Origin: Sphingobacterium mizutaii
GTDB taxonomy: Bacteria; Bacteroidota; Bacteroidia; Sphingobacteriales; Sphingobacteriaceae
DNA length: 64,000 nucleotides
Assembly (NCBI RefSeq): GCF_900187125.1
Contig: NZ_LT906468.1
Location: 1,984,001 to 2,048,000 of the forward strand
Reading direction: 5' to 3'
In this document: one piece after another, positions 61,394-64,000 of the stretch
Layout of the letters: every line of letters starts with the position of its first letter
Numbering within the stretch: the stretch's first letter is position 1
Notes under the pieces: model-generated
Databases searched by the model: none
What the model was told of the DNA's origin: nothing
What the model saw: only the letters and a program-made list of their open reading frames with translations
Program-made: the position numbers and the translations under genes

Positions 61394-64000
61394 GACCATC
61401 TTTCTCTTTGAGATCAAGCGTTGGTTGAAGCAACCAGTGTTCTATGTGTACTGTGCTATTTATTTTGGTCTAGCTTTCTTAACAACTATATCCAATTTGG
61501 GAGCATTTGATGCTGTGACGAGTACCACCTCGACACCTGTATACCTAAATTCCCCAATCAGGATCGCTAGCTTCTTCAATAGTTTTGCCACCCTCATTTA
61601 TTTCCTGCTACCGACTATCATCGGCGCATCGGTCTATCGGGATTATCTGTATAACGTACATACCTTACTGTTTTCCTATCCACTGGATAAGCTGAATTAC
61701 CTTTCAGCAAAATTTCTGAGTTCTTTTGTCGTAGTTACGCTGATAGCTATTATTTGTGGTATAGGCTATTACGCAGGGCAGTTCTATCCAGGGATTAATC
61801 CAGAGTTATTGGGCCCTAATAACCCAATGGCCTATATCGTAGGCTTCCTGATAACCGTTCTACCTAATTTTATACTCTTTGGAAGCGTTATTTTTGCCCT
61901 AGTTACCTTCAGCAGAAACATATATGTAGGTTTTGTTTTCGTCCTTATTTTGTTCCTATTGCAATCCCTGTTTGATACAGCAGTTAGAAATGTAGACAAT
62001 CGCTATTTAGTAGCATTGTTAGATCCATTCGGATTTGAGCCTATTCAATACTATAGCCGCTATTGGAGTGTAGATGAGCAGAATACCAATCTATTACCGA
62101 TCAAAGGTGTTTTGATCTACAATAGGTTAATCTGGTTAGCCGTTTCACTCTTGTTTTTTGGCTTGGTTTACTTTAAATTCAGCTTTTCTCAGCTTGGTAT
62201 TTCCTTTAAGAAGCCAAAAGAATCCGAAAGGATGACGAAGGATAACTTTGGAAGCATCCTAAAAATCGCACTTCCAAAAGTTAAAAAGGACTATAGCTTC
62301 TTTGCTAACCTTAAGCTCAGTTGGAGCCTTTCCAATAAGGACTTTAAGTTCTTGATCAAGAACTGGACTTTTATCATTCTGCTCTGCATTGCCTTTTTGT
62401 TTGTCTTGATCGTGATTTCAGTTTCCGGCGAATTGTTTGGAACCTATACCTATCCCGTAACCTGGCAAGTGCTGGTAGCCATGGGAAGTATCTATACTTT
62501 CTTCCTGAACATCATGATCTTCCTATTTGCGGGGATGCTAATCCAAAGGTCCAGACAGAGCAATATGTTCCTCTTGATTGAGGCTACAGCAGTTCCTAAC
62601 TGGGTATTACTGCTTTCAAAGGTATTGGCCATGATAAAATTAGTGTACTTGGTTATGCTCGTTTGTTTGATCAATGGTATTGTATATCAAACCTATAAAG
62701 GTTTCTATAACTTCGAGCTTGGGCACTATGCCTTTGAACTCTTCGTCTTATATCCTTTACAGTTCCTTTTCCTGATCCTATTCTCCTTATTCATCCATAA
62801 TTTCTTCAAGAATTATTTTATAGGATTTATTATTTGCTTGATTTTGTTCTTCACCATTCCTTATTTATCCAAGATTGGAATCGAACAAGCAATCTTCAAA
62901 CCAGGAGAGGGGGCATCGTTCCAATATTCAGATATGAATGGCTATGCCGATATCCGCCATTTTATCTATTATCGAATCTATTGGATCCTTTTTGGACTGG
63001 GACTTTTCGGCATAACGCTGTTGTTCTGGAGACGAGGAATCGTTTCCAATATTAAAGAGAAAATCAACCTTCTTGTCAAACGATCTAAACCAGCATTGCT
63101 TATACCTATGCTACTAGCTTTTGTTGGCTTTATCGGGTTAGGCTATGCGATCTATGTAGAAAATAATATTAAACAGCCTCGTTATAGCGCGCTTGAAAGT
63201 GAGATGCAGTTGGTTGACTATGAAAAGAAATACAAAAAGTATGCGGATAGGGCCATACCTCGATTGATTGATGTATCTGTTCAATTGGACATAGATCCAA
63301 AAAATAGAAATTTCGAGGCAGGGGCTTCTTTCACTTATTTGAATAAAACGAAGGAACCCATCGATACCATCTTTATGAATAAAAGCGATAATAACCTCAT
63401 CGATATCGAATTTGAAGAGGAATCCAAGTTGTTCTTAAGAGATACGGTTTTGGCGGTTGATATCTATACCCTGGCTAGACCTTTAAATCCTGGAGATACC
63501 TTGCGGATTGATTATACCATCAAAAATAAAGAGAATGGTTTCTTGTTCGATCGTTCCCCGGTATTGGAGAATGGCACATTCCTGAACAATATGATGTTTC
63601 CAACCCTAACCTATTCTGAAGCTGCAGAGCTTTCCGATAATAGGGTTCGTAAGAAATATGGTTTACCTGATAAAAACAGGATGGCAGATCCTCGAGACTC
63701 AAGCAAACTAGGGAATACGTACATTTCCAACGACGCCGATTGGATCAATTATGAATCCATTGTGAGCACGAACCTAGATCAGATTGCCATTGCTCCAGGC
63801 TATTTGCAAAAAGAAAGGACCAGCGGAGAAAAACGTTACTTCCATTATAAGATGGATACGCCAATCTTGAATTTCTATTCTTTTATGTCTGCTAAATATG
63901 AGACCAAAAAAGAAAAGCATAATGGGGTGGATTTGGAGATATATTACCATAAAGGACATGAGTATAACCTCGATAGGATGATGGCATCCATGAAGAAGTC
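61386..64000 (+). CDS. ABC transporter permease fused to an M1-type aminopeptidase-like domain (3' end outside window)
   Basis: The frame is open from the ATG at 61386 to the window end (871 codons and two bases). The first part is a polytopic ABC-2-type permease of about 12 helices (RIASFFNSFATLIYFLLPTI ... ASVYRDYLYN; later VLVAMGSIYTFFLNIMIFLF). From about residue 600 a hydrophilic region begins that reads like the N-terminal domain of an M1 metallopeptidase (FEAGASFTYLNKTKEPIDTI). Such permease-M1 fusions are known in Bacteroidota. The HExxH motif that would confirm a peptidase lies beyond the window. It overlaps the ATPase gene by 8 bases. Confidence 0.88.
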   Translation, partial: MFKTIFLFEIKRWLKQPVFYVYCAIYFGLAFLTTISNLGAFDAVTSTTSTPVYLNSPIRIASFFNSFATLIYFLLPTIIGASVYRDYLYNVHTLLFSYPLDKLNYLSAKFLSSFVVVTLIAIICGIGYYAGQFYPGINPELLGPNNPMAYIVGFLITVLPNFILFGSVIFALVTFSRNIYVGFVFVLILFLLQSLFDTAVRNVDNRYLVALLDPFGFEPIQYYSRYWSVDEQNTNLLPIKGVLIYNRLIWLAVSLLFFGLVYFKFSFSQLGISFKKPKESERMTKDNFGSILKIALPKVKKDYSFFANLKLSWSLSNKDFKFLIKNWTFIILLCIAFLFVLIVISVSGELFGTYTYPVTWQVLVAMGSIYTFFLNIMIFLFAGMLIQRSRQSNMFLLIEATAVPNWVLLLSKVLAMIKLVYLVMLVCLINGIVYQTYKGFYNFELGHYAFELFVLYPLQFLFLILFSLFIHNFFKNYFIGFIICLILFFTIPYLSKIGIEQAIFKPGEGASFQYSDMNGYADIRHFIYYRIYWILFGLGLFGITLLFWRRGIVSNIKEKINLLVKRSKPALLIPMLLAFVGFIGLGYAIYVENNIKQPRYSALESEMQLVDYEKKYKKYADRAIPRLIDVSVQLDIDPKNRNFEAGASFTYLNKTKEPIDTIFMNKSDNNLIDIEFEEESKLFLRDTVLAVDIYTLARPLNPGDTLRIDYTIKNKENGFLFDRSPVLENGTFLNNMMFPTLTYSEAAELSDNRVRKKYGLPDKNRMADPRDSSKLGNTYISNDADWINYESIVSTNLDQIAIAPGYLQKERTSGEKRYFHYKMDTPILNFYSFMSAKYETKKEKHNGVDLEIYYHKGHEYNLDRMMASMKK

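Noticed and set aside
1..64000. CRISPR array or cas genes
   Set aside because: No regularly spaced repeats and no Cas motifs were seen.

Overview
The window comes from a Bacteroidota genome, most likely a Sphingobacterium/Pedobacter-type member of the Sphingobacteriaceae. The evidence is a SusD tail, a CTnDOT-type tra operon (TraE to TraN), DUF6520, DUF4249, DUF4783 and DUF5686 proteins, TonB receptors with carboxypeptidase-regulatory-like N-termini, promoters of the TTG-N18-21-TAnnTTTG type, and a tmRNA whose tag ends in GEENYALAA. All assignments rest on reading motifs; no database search was run.

Layout. (1) About 1-21784 is the right part of an integrative and conjugative element (ICE). 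Its left end lies outside the window. It carries a SusD tail, a DUF6520 peptide, a possible operon of an AvrD-like protein, a P-loop NTPase and an AraC regulator, two further unknown or regulatory genes, a RadC-like JAB protein, the tra operon (7043-18329), an AbiE toxin-antitoxin pair and, at the very end, a large serine recombinase. No relaxase, coupling protein or TraA-D is visible, so these should lie further left. (2) 21764-34704 is a second, much more AT-rich integrative element bounded by 21-bp direct repeats of the tmRNA 3' end. It carries a tyrosine integrase, a winged-helix regulator, a six-gene type I restriction-modification operon with three extra genes, and on the other strand an excisionase-like HTH gene, a possible Rep-like protein and unknowns. 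(3) 34685-35050 is the intact tmRNA gene (ssrA, minus strand), the shared attachment site. (4) 35378-64000 is ordinary chromosome: a histone H1-like protein, hisGD with a probable histidine leader peptide, a DUF5686 outer-membrane protein, an Lrp/EamA pair, a GlcD/Fe-S oxidase, an esterase, a TonB receptor with a DUF4249 lipoprotein, a NodB deacetylase, an HhH protein, apt, gpmI, DUF4783-nadC-plsY-M48 peptidase, and an ABC ATPase with a permease/M1-peptidase fusion cut by the window edge.

How it fits together. Two unrelated elements have stacked in tandem at one tmRNA gene. The ICE's serine recombinase gene runs convergently into the tmRNA 3' end, and its last codons also form, on the opposite strand, a tmRNA terminator. 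The second element split this arrangement at the same 21-bp core, supplied the tmRNA with a new terminator and gave the recombinase a new C-terminal tail of the same length. Both halves carry defence or stability functions: AbiE in the ICE, type I RM in the second element. Inverted repeats upstream of abiE, of the serine recombinase and of hsdM suggest that these functions are transcriptionally controlled, and possibly that the AbiE antitoxin also controls the ICE recombinase.
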